A DNA stretch of 64,000 bases from Rhizobium mongolense USDA 1844 (GTDB lineage: Bacteria; Pseudomonadota; Alphaproteobacteria; Rhizobiales; Rhizobiaceae): contig NZ_ATTQ01000018.1 of the NCBI RefSeq assembly GCF_000419765.1, forward strand, positions 1 to 64,000, given 5' to 3'. The position numbers were made by a program, and so were the translations under genes. The notes under the pieces were generated by a model, which saw nothing but the letters and a program-made list of their open reading frames with translations, did not search any database and was not told the origin of the DNA. Below, piece after piece: positions 8,147-16,477 of this stretch (positions within the stretch are counted from its first letter, which is position 1; each line of letters opens with the position of its first letter).

Positions 8147-9247
8147 TTACTTGCCCAACCGTCCATTGATAAGGGAATCCGACAGCGGCGCCGGGCGCTC
8201 CGTTTCTGTGGCAATCGTGACCGTGCGGCCGGTTTCGGAGGCCGCGTGAAACGCCTCCATGACTTCGAGAACGTGCAGCGCGAGGCTGCCGTTTGCCCGA
8301 TGCGGGCGATCGGAACGGATGGCGTGTGCAAGATCGGCAACGCCGAGCGAGCGGTAGTTGCCGTCTGCGTAAGGCCCTGTCAGTTCCTGCGGTTCGAAGC
8401 TTCCGCCCTTTTTCAGAAGCTGGACCTCGCCGCCGAAATGGTTCGGGTCGGGAGCGATCAGCGTGCCTTCCGTGCCATAGAGTTCAAGCGGCACATGCTT
8501 GTGCCCGGCGACGTCGAAACTCATGCCAATCTGAACGACCGCCCCGTTGGCAAAGGCCATCATGCCGACGACATGGGTTGGCACGTGCACTGGAATGTGC
8601 TCGCCGCTGTGCGGCTTGCTGGTGATGATACGCTCCTTGCGTGGCGCAATCGCAAAGCCCGCGACCTGCGCCACCGGTCCGAAGAGATTGACGAGATCGG
8701 TGATGTAATAAGGTCCCATGTCGAGCATCGGCCCGCCGCCGACCTCGTAGTAGAAGGCCGGGTTCGGATGCCATCGTTCGTGGCCGGGACACATGAAGGT
8801 GGCCGTGCCGCCGACCGGCTGGCCGATCACGCCCTTGTCGATCAGGGCACGCGCCGTCTGATGCCCGCCGCCGAGAAAGGTATCGGGTGCCGCGCCGATG
8901 CGGAGGTTTTTCGCCTTCGCGGCTTCAGCGAGCTTTTTCCCTTCCGCGAAATTAATTCCGAGGGGCTTTTCCGAATAGGTGTGTTTTCCTGCTTTAAGTG
9001 CCTGCAGGCCGACCGCCACATGCGCTTTCGGTATCGTTAGGTTGACGATGACTTCGATTTTTGGATCGGCAAAGAGCTCGTCGACGTTTTTTGCCGGGAG
9101 GTTGAATTCGGCGGCTTTTGCCTCTGCCAGGGACCGGTTGAGATCGGCGACGCCGCGGATATCGAGGATCGGGAACGAGGCCATGGCCTTGAGGTATGCG
9201 CCCGAAATATTGCCGCATCCGATGATGCCGATGCCGACTGTCTCCAT
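8147..9247 (-). CDS. Gfo/Idh/MocA-family NAD(P)-dependent sugar oxidoreductase (ThuB-like)
   Basis: This 366-residue protein starts at 9247 with GGGAGG upstream. The N-terminal Rossmann domain begins VGIGIIGCGNISGAYLKAM. The sequence EKPLGINFAEGKKL carries the family EKP motif with the catalytic lysine, and GGGPMLDMGPYYITDLVNLF is the conserved second motif of the C-terminal domain. Members oxidise sugars, inositols or sugar derivatives. Placed between a ROK regulator and a ThuA-like gene, and divergent from a sugar ABC transporter, it probably oxidises the imported saccharide (inference). Confidence 0.88.
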   Translation of the reverse strand: METVGIGIIGCGNISGAYLKAMASFPILDIRGVADLNRSLAEAKAAEFNLPAKNVDELFADPKIEVIVNLTIPKAHVAVGLQALKAGKHTYSEKPLGINFAEGKKLAEAAKAKNLRIGAAPDTFLGGGHQTARALIDKGVIGQPVGGTATFMCPGHERWHPNPAFYYEVGGGPMLDMGPYYITDLVNLFGPVAQVAGFAIAPRKERIITSKPHSGEHIPVHVPTHVVGMMAFANGAVVQIGMSFDVAGHKHVPLELYGTEGTLIAPDPNHFGGEVQLLKKGGSFEPQELTGPYADGNYRSLGVADLAHAIRSDRPHRANGSLALHVLEVMEAFHAASETGRTVTIATETERPAPLSDSLINGRLGK

Positions 9248-9281
9248 GATTTCCTCCCAATCGATTTTACAGTTACAGCGT

Positions 9282-10481
9282 TTAGAGTGCCGGCCCCGTC
9301 GTGTTCCAAGGCGACTCGTAGAGTTCGTAAAGCGCAACGGCTGCCGCACCTTGCGCCCAGAAATCGTCTGTGGAGTCGTCGAAGATGAGTTCGGTGACGC
9401 CTTTTAAGGATGGCGGGATCGCAAGTGCATAGGCATCGCGCAGGCTGTTCAGAAATGGCTCGCCGAGCGCCAGGCTGGAGCCGACGAGGATCACGCGCGG
9501 CGGGGCAAAGAGCGTGACGATATTGGCAATCGTCAGCCCGACGGCCTCGCCGGCGCGGACGGCGGCGCCGATGAGGACATTGTCCTCCGCCTTGATCAGC
9601 GCCTGGGCGTGGGCCATGCCGCGGCCGAGACGGATTGCTTCCGCAAAACGCCCGTCGGCCTGGTGTTCGCCAAGGATCGCACTTTCGCCAGCCTGGCTCG
9701 ACAGCCGCACGGTGCCCTGCGACCCCGTGCCGAGCACGAGATCGCCGAGATTGTGGCTGAGGCCGCCCGCACCGCGGAAGAGTTGATTGCCATGCAGCAC
9801 GCCAAGCCCGAGCGTCTGTTCCAGGGAGATCAACACCATATCCTCGAGATCTCGCGCCTTGCCGAACCAGTGATGGGCAAGCGTGATTGCATGCGCATCG
9901 CTCTCGATGATGGTCGACGTCCCAAGCCGCGCAGTCATTTCCGAGGCGAAATCGACATTCGTATCCCGAAAGACGGGGCTGCTGCGAACATGGCCGGTGC
10001 GATGCTCGATAACGCCCGGTAGGCCAAGGCAAACGGAATCGACGTCTTCCAGCGACAAGCCGGCATCCACGACGCAGCGGCGTACGCCATCCTCCACCAG
10101 GTCGGCGATGACTGTGATCGGCTGCCGGTCGATGCGGATCGGCAGGGTGAGTTTCGAAAGCACGTCTCCGCGGAAATCGGTGAGGACGAAAACGAGCCGG
10201 CTTGCCGCAATCTTTGCACCGACGACGCGCGCGGCATCCGGGTTCAATTCCAGCATCACACGGGGTCGGCCGCGGGCCGCCTCGTTGCGGATGTCGCCTT
10301 CGTGACGCGGCAGAATGAGCCCGTCATCGAGAAGCGAGGCGGTAATTGCCGATACCGTCGTGGTCGAAAGTTCGGTGCGTTCGCTGATCTCCACGCGTGC
10401 GATCGGTCCGTGGCGGCGGATCGTGTCCAGCACGTTCAAGCGATTGATCGCGCGCATTAACTCAGGATCTGCGGTCTTCAT
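9282..10481 (-). CDS. ROK-family transcriptional regulator
   Basis: A 399-residue ROK (NagC/Mlc-like) regulator. Residues about 12-55 form a winged helix (RVEISERTELSTTTVSAITA). The remainder is a ROK sugar-kinase-like domain with VCLGLPGVIEHRTG and VILVGSSLALGEPF. The zinc-binding cysteine motif usual in ROK proteins is absent: where GxCxCGxxGC is expected there is LGDLVLGTGSQGTVRLSSQA. The glycine-rich phosphate-binding start is also weak (VVGAKIAASRLV). It is therefore likely a sensor without kinase activity, controlling the two divergent sugar operons (inference). Confidence 0.88.
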   Translation of the reverse strand: MKTADPELMRAINRLNVLDTIRRHGPIARVEISERTELSTTTVSAITASLLDDGLILPRHEGDIRNEAARGRPRVMLELNPDAARVVGAKIAASRLVFVLTDFRGDVLSKLTLPIRIDRQPITVIADLVEDGVRRCVVDAGLSLEDVDSVCLGLPGVIEHRTGHVRSSPVFRDTNVDFASEMTARLGTSTIIESDAHAITLAHHWFGKARDLEDMVLISLEQTLGLGVLHGNQLFRGAGGLSHNLGDLVLGTGSQGTVRLSSQAGESAILGEHQADGRFAEAIRLGRGMAHAQALIKAEDNVLIGAAVRAGEAVGLTIANIVTLFAPPRVILVGSSLALGEPFLNSLRDAYALAIPPSLKGVTELIFDDSTDDFWAQGAAAVALYELYESPWNTTGPAL

Positions 10482-10521
10482 GAAAACTGGCCGGGCAATC
10501 GCTTTGCTTCAGGGCTCAGCC

Positions 10522-10556
10522 CCGATTATTTTCGACGGAATACAAATTAAATAACA
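10522..10556. promoter_or_regulatory. A+T-rich operator candidate in the divergent ROK/ABC gap
   Basis: The 208-base gap between the ROK gene and the ABC operon holds an A+T-rich patch with TTATTTT (10526-10532) and an outward TTAAATAA (10547-10554). TTATTT/AAATAA arms recall NagC/Mlc-type ROK operators. The spacing is imperfect, so this is only a candidate. Confidence 0.25.
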
Positions 10557-10689
10557 GGCAGTTTGCGGATCCTGTCAAGCAGATTTGGCAAAAATTCCCT
10601 CCATCGGGTTGACATCGGTCAGGGCTGCGTTGAATTATTCCGCATAGGGGAAAAATTAGTGAGGACATTGGCCCCCTGGGAGGAAATCC

Positions 10690-11997
10690 ATGACGTATAT
10701 TCGCACGAATGCCGCTCTTCGCGGCAAGCGCATCGCATTTCTGGCCGCTGTCGCAGGCATTTCCGTGATGCTCGGAGCCGGTGCAGCCTCGGCAGCAACG
10801 GTCGTAAAGTGGCTGCATCTGGAGCTCGATCCGACCTATGTGGCCAAGTGGGAGGAGATTGCCAAGGCTTATGAAGAAAAGCACCCGGATGTCGACATAC
10901 AGATGCAGTTTCTCGAAAACGAGGCCTTCAAGGCAAAACTGCCAACGCTTCTCCAGTCCGACGATATACCGGATTTCTTTTTCAGCTGGGGCGGGGGCGT
11001 CCTCAAGCAACAATCTGAGACCGGCGCGCTTCAGGATGTGACAGCCGCGCTCGATGCGGATGGCGGCAAGCTGCGCAACGCCTATAGTGCCGCCTCTGTC
11101 AGTGGTCTGACCTTTGACGGCAAGGTCTGGGCAATGCCATACAAGGTCGGTCTCGTCAGCTTCTTCTACAATAAGGAGCTCTTTGCAAAGGCAGGCGTGA
11201 AGGCCGAGGACATCAAGACCTGGGCAAACTTTCTCGACGCCGTGAAAAAGCTCAAGGACGCCGGCATCGTGCCGATCGCAGGTGGTGGCGGCGAAAAATG
11301 GCCGATCCACTTCTATTGGAGCTATCTCGTCATGCGCGAGGGCGGAGAAAAGGTCTTCGACGCTGCCAAGAAGGGCGAGGGCGAAGGCTTCCTCGATCCG
11401 GCGATCGTCAAGGCCGGCGAGGATCTTGCCGAACTCGGGAAGCTTGAACCCTTCCAGCCTGGCTATCTGGGTTCGACCTGGCCGCAAACGCTCGGCGTCT
11501 TCGGCGATGGTAAGGCCGCTATGATCCTCGGTTTTGAGAATACCGAAGCCAATCAGCGTAAGAATGCCGGTGACGGCAAGGGACTTTCGCCGGAAAACAT
11601 CGGTCGCTTTAATTTCCCGGCCGTAGAAGGCGGCGCCGGCAAGGTTACCGATACGCTGGGTGGTCTGAACGGCTGGGCGGTCACCAAGAAGGCTTCCAAG
11701 GAAGCAATCGATTTTCTCGCCTTCCTGACGAATGCAGAAAACGAAAGATCCATGGCCAAGGCCGCGATGCTTCTGCCGGTGGCCGTCGGCGCCGATGATG
11801 GTGTGACCAATTCGCTTCTGGCTCAATCCGCCAAGGAACTCGCCGCCTCGACCTGGCACCAGAACTATTTCGATCAGGATCTCGGCGCTGCCGTTGGCCG
11901 TGTCGTCAATGACGTCTCGGTTGAAATCGTCTCCGGCCAGATGAATTCGCAGGACGGCGCCCAGCAGATCCAGGACGCCTTCGAACTGGAGCAATAA
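10690..11997 (+). CDS. Sugar ABC transporter extracellular substrate-binding protein (family 1)
   Basis: The 435-residue product has a signal peptide (charged start, FLAAVAGISVMLGAGAASA, cleavage near residue 36) and the fold of carbohydrate-binding family 1 proteins (VVKWLHLELDPTYVAKWEE, IPDFFFSWGGGVLKQ, WAMPYKVGLVSFFYNKELF, GGLNGWAVTKKASKEAIDFL). It captures an oligosaccharide or sugar in the periplasm for the CUT1 permeases encoded next. GGGAGGAAATCC precedes the ATG. The adjacent ROK, oxidoreductase and ThuA-like genes suggest a disaccharide or glucoside substrate; the identity is not determinable from sequence. Confidence 0.9.
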   Translation: MTYIRTNAALRGKRIAFLAAVAGISVMLGAGAASAATVVKWLHLELDPTYVAKWEEIAKAYEEKHPDVDIQMQFLENEAFKAKLPTLLQSDDIPDFFFSWGGGVLKQQSETGALQDVTAALDADGGKLRNAYSAASVSGLTFDGKVWAMPYKVGLVSFFYNKELFAKAGVKAEDIKTWANFLDAVKKLKDAGIVPIAGGGGEKWPIHFYWSYLVMREGGEKVFDAAKKGEGEGFLDPAIVKAGEDLAELGKLEPFQPGYLGSTWPQTLGVFGDGKAAMILGFENTEANQRKNAGDGKGLSPENIGRFNFPAVEGGAGKVTDTLGGLNGWAVTKKASKEAIDFLAFLTNAENERSMAKAAMLLPVAVGADDGVTNSLLAQSAKELAASTWHQNYFDQDLGAAVGRVVNDVSVEIVSGQMNSQDGAQQIQDAFELEQ

Positions 11998-12016
11998 CCC
12001 GCTCCGCTTCCTTTGT

Positions 12017-12043
12017 CCCGGCGCCTTCTCAACAGGTGCCGGG
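12017..12043 (+). terminator. Intercistronic stem-loop after the binding-protein gene
   Basis: CCCGGCGCC (12017-12025) pairs with GGTGCCGGG (12035-12043) around a 9-base loop, with no U-run after it. Stem-loops at this place commonly protect binding-protein mRNA and raise its level over the permeases. Attenuation or mRNA stabilisation is inferred. Confidence 0.55.
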
Positions 12044-12074
12044 ATCGGACCCGGCGAATGCGAAGGCAAGACAG

Positions 12075-13013
12075 ATGGCGAATATTTCCATTTCACCGGC
12101 GATCGGTGCGGCAAGACCGGCCAGGAGCGCGACGAGAAACCGCAGTTCGGCTGCGCATGACCGTTGGGCCGTACTTCTGCTCTTTCTGCCGCCGGCTCTG
12201 CTGCTCTTTACGCTTTTCGTCATCATGCCGATGGGCGAGGCGGCCTGGTACAGCCTCTACAAGTGGAACGGCTACGGCATGCCGACGGAGTTCATCGCGC
12301 TCCGCAACTTCCAGGTCCTCTTGCGCAACACCGCCTTCACACAGGCGCTTGTCAATAATGGCCTCATTATCTTGATATCCATCGCCATCCAGGTTCCGCT
12401 GGCGATCTGGCTGTCGACGATGCTGGCCCACCGTATCCCTGGCGTCGTCGCCTTCCGCTTGATCTTCTTTCTGCCCTACGTTCTTGCCGATGTGGCAGCT
12501 GGCCTGATCTGGCGCTTCGTCTATGACGGCGACTACGGGCTCTTTGCCGCAATCTCGAACTTCTTCGGGCTCGCAACGCCCTATGTGCTCGCCGACAAGG
12601 ATCTCGCCATCTACGCCGTGCTTGCCGTTGTCGTGTGGAAGTATTTCGGCTTTCACATGATGCTCTTCATCGCCGGCTTGCAATCGGTCGACAAAAATGT
12701 GCTCGAAGCAGCTGAGATCGACGGGGCGACAGGCTGGCAGAAGTTCCGCTATGTGACGCTGCCGCTGCTTGGATCCACGCTGCGCCTTTCCATCTTCTTT
12801 GCGGTCATCGGTTCGCTGCAGCTCTTCGACATGATCATGCCGCTGACAGGCGGCGGGCCATCGAATTCGACGCAGACGATGGTGACCTTCCTTTACACCT
12901 ACGGCGTCATGCGCATGCAGGTTGGTCTCGGCAGCGCCGTCGGCGTCGTCCTCTTCATCATCTGCATGACACTCGCCTTCGGCTACAAAAGGATTTTCAT
13001 GCGCAATGATTGA
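12075..13013 (+). CDS. Sugar ABC transporter permease (CUT1, MalF-type)
   Basis: A 312-residue inner-membrane permease with about six membrane segments (WAVLLLFLPPALLLFTLFVI first). The EAA loop reads VLEAAEIDGATGWQKFRYVTLP, the site that docks the ATPase. It starts at 12075 after GAAGGCAAG; an upstream in-frame ATG at 12036 would extend it into the intercistronic stem-loop region. It overlaps the next permease by 8 bases. No ATP-binding gene is present in this operon, so an ATPase must come from elsewhere. Confidence 0.9.
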   Translation: MANISISPAIGAARPARSATRNRSSAAHDRWAVLLLFLPPALLLFTLFVIMPMGEAAWYSLYKWNGYGMPTEFIALRNFQVLLRNTAFTQALVNNGLIILISIAIQVPLAIWLSTMLAHRIPGVVAFRLIFFLPYVLADVAAGLIWRFVYDGDYGLFAAISNFFGLATPYVLADKDLAIYAVLAVVVWKYFGFHMMLFIAGLQSVDKNVLEAAEIDGATGWQKFRYVTLPLLGSTLRLSIFFAVIGSLQLFDMIMPLTGGGPSNSTQTMVTFLYTYGVMRMQVGLGSAVGVVLFIICMTLAFGYKRIFMRND

Positions 13014-13854
13014 TACGAGCTCCACCGTTCGCATGCCGCTGCAGACGCGGTTTTATCTCTACGTGTCGCTGACGCTGATTGCGGCGCTGGTTCTCATCCC
13101 CTTGCTGACGACGGCGCTCGGCGGTTTCAAGACGCTGGGCGACCTGCGCACCAATCCCTTTGGGCTCCCTGCAGAGTGGCAATGGTCGAATTATACCGAT
13201 ATCCTCTTCGGGGAGCGATACTGGCTGCAGATCTTCAATTCGCTGGTCATTGCAGCGCTCACGGTCTCTCTCACGCTGATCGTCTCGTCGATGGCCGCCT
13301 TCACCTTTGCGCATGTCCGCTTCTTCGGCTCGTCGTTCCTGCTGAACTATTTCCTGCTCGGCCTGATGTTTCCGGCGGCAACGGCGATCCTGCCGCTCTT
13401 CATCCGCATCCGCGACCTGGGTCTTCTCGATACCTATTGGGGCGTGGTGCTGCCGCAGGTCGCATTCGGCCTCGGCATGAGCATCCTGCTTTTCAGGAAT
13501 TACTTCCGAAACCTCCCGGAAGAATTGTTCCAGGCGGCCTTCGTCGATGGTTGCGGCTATCTGCGCTTCTTCTGGTACATCTCGCTACCGCTTGCGCGGC
13601 CGATCGTTGCAACCGTCAGCATCATCTCCTTCGTTGGCAGCTGGAACAGTTATATCCTACCGCTGATCATGCTGAATTCGGAATCGAAATATCCGTGGCC
13701 GCTCGGCATCATGGTCTATCGTGGCGAGTATGGCACCGAATGGCAGCTGGTGCTCGCCTTCATCACGCTTACCATCCTGCCGACGGTGATCGTGTTCTTC
13801 GTCGCCCAAAAGCATATCATCGCCGGTCTCACCGCTGGCGCCGTGAAGACCTAA
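13006..13854 (+). CDS. Sugar ABC transporter permease (CUT1, MalG-type)
   Basis: A 282-residue partner permease with about six membrane segments. The EAA-type motif is ELFQAAFVDGCGYLRFFWYI, and the MalG-like C-terminal end reads FFVAQKHIIAGLTAGAVKT. The start overlaps the preceding gene by 8 bases (translational coupling). It completes the membrane part of the importer encoded from 10690 and ends 13 bases before the convergent thiD gene. Confidence 0.92.
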   Translation: MIDTSSTVRMPLQTRFYLYVSLTLIAALVLIPLLTTALGGFKTLGDLRTNPFGLPAEWQWSNYTDILFGERYWLQIFNSLVIAALTVSLTLIVSSMAAFTFAHVRFFGSSFLLNYFLLGLMFPAATAILPLFIRIRDLGLLDTYWGVVLPQVAFGLGMSILLFRNYFRNLPEELFQAAFVDGCGYLRFFWYISLPLARPIVATVSIISFVGSWNSYILPLIMLNSESKYPWPLGIMVYRGEYGTEWQLVLAFITLTILPTVIVFFVAQKHIIAGLTAGAVKT

Positions 13855-13867
13855 GCAGCTCAGTGCC

Positions 13868-14668
13868 TCATGGCCAGAGCTGATGAAAATGCTGAACCGG
13901 ACCGTGGCCCGAACCGACGCTGAGCGCGCCGGCTTTGGCAACGGCGGCAGCCAGGTAATCTTTGGCTGCAGCGACCGCGGCTTCGAGCGATCCGCCCTTT
14001 GCGAGCTCTGCTGCAAGCGCGCTTGAAAGCGTGCAGCCGGTGCCGTGCGTGTTCTTCGTCGGAACGCGTGGCGCTTCAAACCAAGTAAACCCGCTTTCGC
14101 TTACCAGGACGTCAGGGCTTTCCATCCCGCCAAGATGGCCGCCCTTTACGAGAACGGCAGAGGGACCAAGTGAACGCAGCTTTTCCGCTTGCCACTCCAT
14201 AGCATCTCGGGTCCCCGCGACCGGCTCTCCGAGCAGGGCGGCGGCTTCTGGAAGATTGGGGGTAAGAAGCGTTGCGAGCGGCAAAAGCCGGGTTTTGAGA
14301 AAGTCGATCGCTTCAACATCAAGGAGGGCCGCACCTCCTTTGGCAATCATCACCGGATCGAGCACGATCGGTATGCCGCGGTGCGGCAAAAGCGCATTGG
14401 CGACCGCTTCGGCAATTGGTGCATTGGCGATCATGCCGATCTTCACCGCATCGACACGGATATCGGCGAAGACCATGCCGATCTGCTCGGCGACGAAGTC
14501 AGCTGGAACTGCATGCACGCTGGAAACGCCCTGGGTATTCTGAGCCGTCAAGGCCGTCAAAACGGCCATGCCATAGGTGCCGCGCGCCGAACAGGTTTTC
14601 AAATCGGCCTGGACGCCCGCGCCGCCCGAAGGGTCGGAGCCGGCAATGGAAAGAACGTTGTAGATCAT
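13868..14668 (-). CDS. thiD: Hydroxymethylpyrimidine/phosphomethylpyrimidine kinase
   Basis: This 266-residue ribokinase-fold enzyme phosphorylates HMP and HMP-phosphate to HMP-diphosphate for thiamine assembly. Landmarks are the opening VLSIAGSDPSGGAGVQADLK, QNTQGV, IKIGMI-type strand DAVKIGMIANA, VLDPVMIAKGG, LTPNLPEAAALLG and the anion hole THGTGCTLSSALAAELA with the catalytic Cys/Gly region. It overlaps thiE by four bases (ATGA), as last gene of a thiM-thiE-thiD operon under a TPP riboswitch. The product is cytoplasmic. Confidence 0.95.
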   Translation of the reverse strand: MIYNVLSIAGSDPSGGAGVQADLKTCSARGTYGMAVLTALTAQNTQGVSSVHAVPADFVAEQIGMVFADIRVDAVKIGMIANAPIAEAVANALLPHRGIPIVLDPVMIAKGGAALLDVEAIDFLKTRLLPLATLLTPNLPEAAALLGEPVAGTRDAMEWQAEKLRSLGPSAVLVKGGHLGGMESPDVLVSESGFTWFEAPRVPTKNTHGTGCTLSSALAAELAKGGSLEAAVAAAKDYLAAAVAKAGALSVGSGHGPVQHFHQLWP

Positions 14669-15300
14669 GCGCGTGCCTTTCGGATTGCGTCAGTAATGCT
14701 CGCGGCAGCCTGCCGCGGATCCGGCGTGCCACAGATAGCAGATACGACCGCGAGCCCCTTTGCCCCTGCCGCAAGCACATCTTCCGCATGGGTCGCCGTG
14801 AGGCCACCGATCGCGACCGCTGGTACGCGGCAGGCCCCCGCGAGCCTTGCCACGCCATCGATGCCGATCGGAGGCTTGTGATCCGGTTTTGTCGATGTGG
14901 CAAAGACAGGACCGATACCGGCATAGTCGACGATTGCCGGGTCGATGGCCGCTGCCAGGTCCTCGGTTTCCACCGAAAGTCCGAGGATCATCGATGATCC
15001 GATCTGCTTACGCGCGTCGCGGGCGGCCATGTCATTTTGGCCGACATGCAACCCATCCGCGTCGATCGCAATTGCAGCCTCGGCGTCATCATTGACGATC
15101 AGGAGGGCACCGGTTTCGGCAAGCGCGGCTTTCAACGCCCGGCCGGTCTTGATCAGGCTTGCCGTGCCTGCCTGCTTATCGCGCAGCTGTATGATCGTTG
15201 CTCCGCCGGAAGCCGCGGCGAGCGCCGTGTTGACCATGCCGGTGCCGGCGCACAGGCCCGGGTCGAGGACAAGATAAAGGGAAAGATCGAAACGCTTCAT
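14665..15300 (-). CDS. thiE: Thiamine-phosphate synthase
   Basis: A 211-residue TIM-barrel enzyme joining HMP-PP and thiazole phosphate to thiamine phosphate. Visible motifs are YLVLDPGLC, ATIIQLRDKQA (diphosphate binding), LLIVNDDAEAAIAIDADGLH (VNDR-like, here NDD), VGQNDM, DYAGIGPVFATSTK and VPAVAIGGLTATHAEDVLAAG. It is coupled to thiM upstream and thiD downstream by four-base overlaps. Together these genes make a salvage pathway from HMP and thiazole alcohol rather than de novo synthesis. Confidence 0.95.
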   Translation of the reverse strand: MKRFDLSLYLVLDPGLCAGTGMVNTALAAASGGATIIQLRDKQAGTASLIKTGRALKAALAETGALLIVNDDAEAAIAIDADGLHVGQNDMAARDARKQIGSSMILGLSVETEDLAAAIDPAIVDYAGIGPVFATSTKPDHKPPIGIDGVARLAGACRVPAVAIGGLTATHAEDVLAAGAKGLAVVSAICGTPDPRQAAASITDAIRKARA

Positions 15301-16099
15301 ATCGATGCTATTCTCGCTGCTGCATCGAGCGTGGTTCCATCGAGCTGCGCAAGCGCGTCAAGAAAGCGCCATGAAAAGGAACCGGGGCCGTGTGCCAGCT
15401 GAGCCGCCTTTTCACCTGCCACCGCAAAACTTGCGAGCGCCGCAACAGTGGCATTGAAAGGATCGTCGGGGGCTGTCGCGGCAAAGGCACCGACAAGGCA
15501 GGTCAATGCGCAGCCGAGCGCCGTCACCTTGGGCATCAGCGGCGATCCTCCCGCAATGCGCACGGCCTTTGCGCCATCGGTGACGAAATCGACTGCACCG
15601 GTGACTGCGACGACAGCGCCGTATTGGATGGCAAGGCTATGCGCCATCTCTTCCGCTTCCTCGACTAGGTCACGGCTGTCGACGCCTTGGCCACGGCTTT
15701 CGAGCCCTCCTAACGCCAGAATTTCGGATGCGTTGCCGCGAATGATCGTCGGGTTAAGATCGATGAGACGCGCCACGGTCTCGCGGCGGAAAGCGGTCGC
15801 ATAATGGGCAACCGGATCGAGAACCCACGGCTTGCGGTTTTTCGCAGCCGACCTTGCCGCATTCTGCATGCCGTTCACCCAGTTCGAAGAGGCGTGCCGA
15901 AATTGATCGTCAGCGCGCCGGCAATCGCGACAAACTCGCCAGCCTCTTCTTCGGCATGCACCATGGCGGGTGAAGCGCCTGCGGCAAGCAGGACATTGGC
16001 CGCGATACTCATCGCGACGTAGTTGGTGATGCAATGCACGAGCGGCGGCGTCGCGCGCATGGCCGCGAAGAGTTGTCCGGGTGAATTTCGTATCGGCAT
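15297..16099 (-). pseudogene. thiM: Hydroxyethylthiazole kinase with an apparent 1-base frameshift
   Basis: The N-terminal half (from ATG at 16099: MPIRNSPGQLFAAMRATPP, then LVHCITNYVAMSIAANVLLA) runs to GALTINFGT and then stops after PLRTG. The homologous continuation SSNWVNGMQNAARSAAKNRK through VLDPVAHYATAF, GNASEILALGG and PLMPKVTALGCALTCLVGAF is in another frame and reaches the normal end. Restoring one base near 15890-15895 (a CTC leucine codon after GT) joins them perfectly. ThiM phosphorylates the thiazole alcohol for salvage. This is either a real loss of function or a sequencing error; the rest shows no decay. Confidence 0.85.
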
Positions 16100-16122
16100 T
16101 TGCCCCTTTCCAGCGGGGCAAA
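16097..16122 (-). promoter_or_regulatory. Ribosome-site-sequestering hairpin, riboswitch expression platform
   Basis: On the minus strand TTTGCCCC (16115-16122) pairs perfectly with GGGGCAAA (16099-16106) around GCTGGAAA. The second arm contains the thiM ribosome site (AAAGGGG) and reaches the first base of its ATG. This is what a translational TPP riboswitch OFF-state hairpin should look like. Confidence 0.7.
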
Positions 16123-16160
16123 GGCGCGGGGAGCGGGACTTAATAAGCCAAGGCTCCGAG

Positions 16161-16238
16161 CGACTCCCTCCGCCAGCATTATCCGGTTCAGGTTCGAAGG
16201 GTACTTCTCAGCCCGTCTTGCAACGAACGCCCCTGTCT
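16161..16238 (-). promoter_or_regulatory. TPP (thi-box) riboswitch
   Basis: The minus-strand RNA contains, in order, a GACAGGGG start, CTGAGA (in GGGCTGAGAAGTACCCTTCG), GAACCTGA, CCGGATAATGCTGGCG and GGAGGGAGTC. These are the conserved thi-box core elements that bind thiamine pyrophosphate, and GAC/GTC ends close the P1 stem. It lies about 60 bases before thiM with a ribosome-site-masking hairpin between, so high TPP should shut off translation of thiM-thiE-thiD. Confidence 0.95.
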
Positions 16239-16477
16239 CTCATCGCGGTCTTCATTGCAGACAAATCTCTGTCTGTCACCACAAAAAAAGGCATGGCTGT
16301 ATTGCCTGAAGTCAGACCCCGTGACCAATATCGGCCCTGAGAGAGCCTGATGGGAGAAAGGCGGGAATAAAGACGTTTTCATGCCGCTCTTTTGTCGAAC
16401 TATGGCGCTCCTTTTTCAGCAAGCGGCGGAGTTTGAAAACCTTCGATGACGGCGATGACAAGAACGAGTCCGGACGC

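Noticed and set aside
10516..12114. Very long open frame (532 codons) on the minus strand
   Set aside because: It is antisense to the binding-protein gene at 10690-11997, which has a signal peptide, ribosome site and family motifs. The antisense product shows no recognisable domain; long antisense frames are expected in G+C-rich coding DNA.
12093..13034. Minus-strand open frame of 313 codons
   Set aside because: It lies fully antisense to the permease gene and has the charged, low-complexity composition of a shadow frame.
16378..16477. Possible extra gene between the riboswitch and the FkbM gene
   Set aside because: Only short frames exist and none has a start signal or motif. The interval 16239-16477 probably holds the thi promoter and the fkbM 3' end.
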